A DNA stretch of 5,284 nucleotides from DAIOGN01 sp036745245. Its GTDB lineage: Bacteria; Zixibacteria; MSB-5A5; JAUVRN01. Positions 5,170-5,284 of the stretch are shown here, in pieces. Within the stretch, counting starts at the first letter, position 1. Each line of letters opens with the position of its first letter. The notes beneath the pieces are model-generated. The model was not told the DNA's origin, made no database searches, and was given only the letters and a program-made list of their open reading frames with translations. Both the position numbers and the translations under genes were made by a program. The stretch lies in NCBI GenBank assembly GCA_036745245.1, contig DAIOGN010000178.1:1-5284 (forward strand). Reading direction: 5' to 3'.

Positions 5170-5284
5170 CGGTCCGGGTAAGAAGCCAACCGTTCGACCT
5201 GTTGTCAACCAATTGGGGCACTGGGGCTTGGCAACGGCCTGCGGACCGGGGTTCGAGAGGCGCTCGTGGAGAGTCGCCGGACGC
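5170..5284. other. Upstream edge of the cluster, no supported gene
   Basis: I see no convincing coding start on either strand. One minus-strand frame from the right edge reads VRRLSTSASRTPVRRPLPSP and ends at TGA (5205-5203); it could be the tail of an upstream gene but has no family signal. GTTGTCAAC (5201-5209) and CCAATTGG (5209-5216) are adjacent small palindromes. TTGACA is present at 5208-5203 on the minus strand, without a credible -10 box. Confidence 0.3.

Noticed and set aside
4438..5181. 247-codon open frame on the plus strand
   Set aside because: It is antisense to the well-supported DUF2238 membrane protein.
5203..5208. TTGACA as the -35 box of a cluster promoter
   Set aside because: At 16 to 18 bases downstream the sequence is around CTTCTTA, with no reasonable -10 match, so I do not call a promoter.
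4871..5221. 116-codon minus-strand frame starting GTG at 5221
   Set aside because: It overlaps the DUF2238 gene in another frame, has no ribosome binding site, and its translation has no family features.
5251..5256. GTTCGA as the T-loop of a tRNA
   Set aside because: The flanking bases do not form a T-stem, and no acceptor or anticodon arm is visible.

Overview
The window comes from a GC-rich (about 60% by eye) Gram-negative bacterial chromosome. The Gram-negative call rests on an outer-membrane beta-barrel protein, a lipoprotein with a lipobox, several Sec signal peptides and proton-pumping transhydrogenase subunit PntAA. The species cannot be fixed from this stretch. The small envelope families would fit an environmental phylum such as Gemmatimonadota, Acidobacteriota or a relative, but that is a guess. 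I see no mobile element, CRISPR array, tRNA or rRNA.

All six supported genes lie on the minus strand, so the cluster is transcribed from right to left. In that order they are: (1) a DUF2238/YjdF-type polytopic inner-membrane protein (4384-5118); (2) a small alpha-helical exported protein with an FWPVYRKYE motif (3791-4288); (3) a DUF4136-like lipoprotein with an unusual Tyr/Trp/Gly patch (3090-3746); (4) a small outer-membrane beta-barrel protein (2474-3055); (5) the soluble NAD(H)-binding subunit of proton-translocating transhydrogenase, PntAA (1291-2463); (6) a large exported protein that starts with TTG at 1250 and runs off the left edge. Gene 6 is open over 416 codons. It carries a GHQHDLE motif, a GKHANCPD motif and a DxNxDG calcium-loop-like motif.

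Gaps between genes are short: 95, 44, 34, 10 and 40 bp. This fits one or two operons. The widest gaps hold the only candidate regulatory structures: an imperfect inverted repeat at 4321-4342 and a strong leader hairpin at 5146-5169. Genes 1 to 4 form a run of cell-envelope genes. Genes 4 and 5 look translationally coupled, which ties PntAA to that run. The usual partners pntAB and pntB are not next to PntAA in this window.

The points most worth a second look are the isolated pntAA inside an envelope cluster and the unassigned exported protein at the left edge. Most of the rest is ordinary chromosomal gene content with conserved hypothetical proteins. I see no clear sign of a new defence or mobile system.
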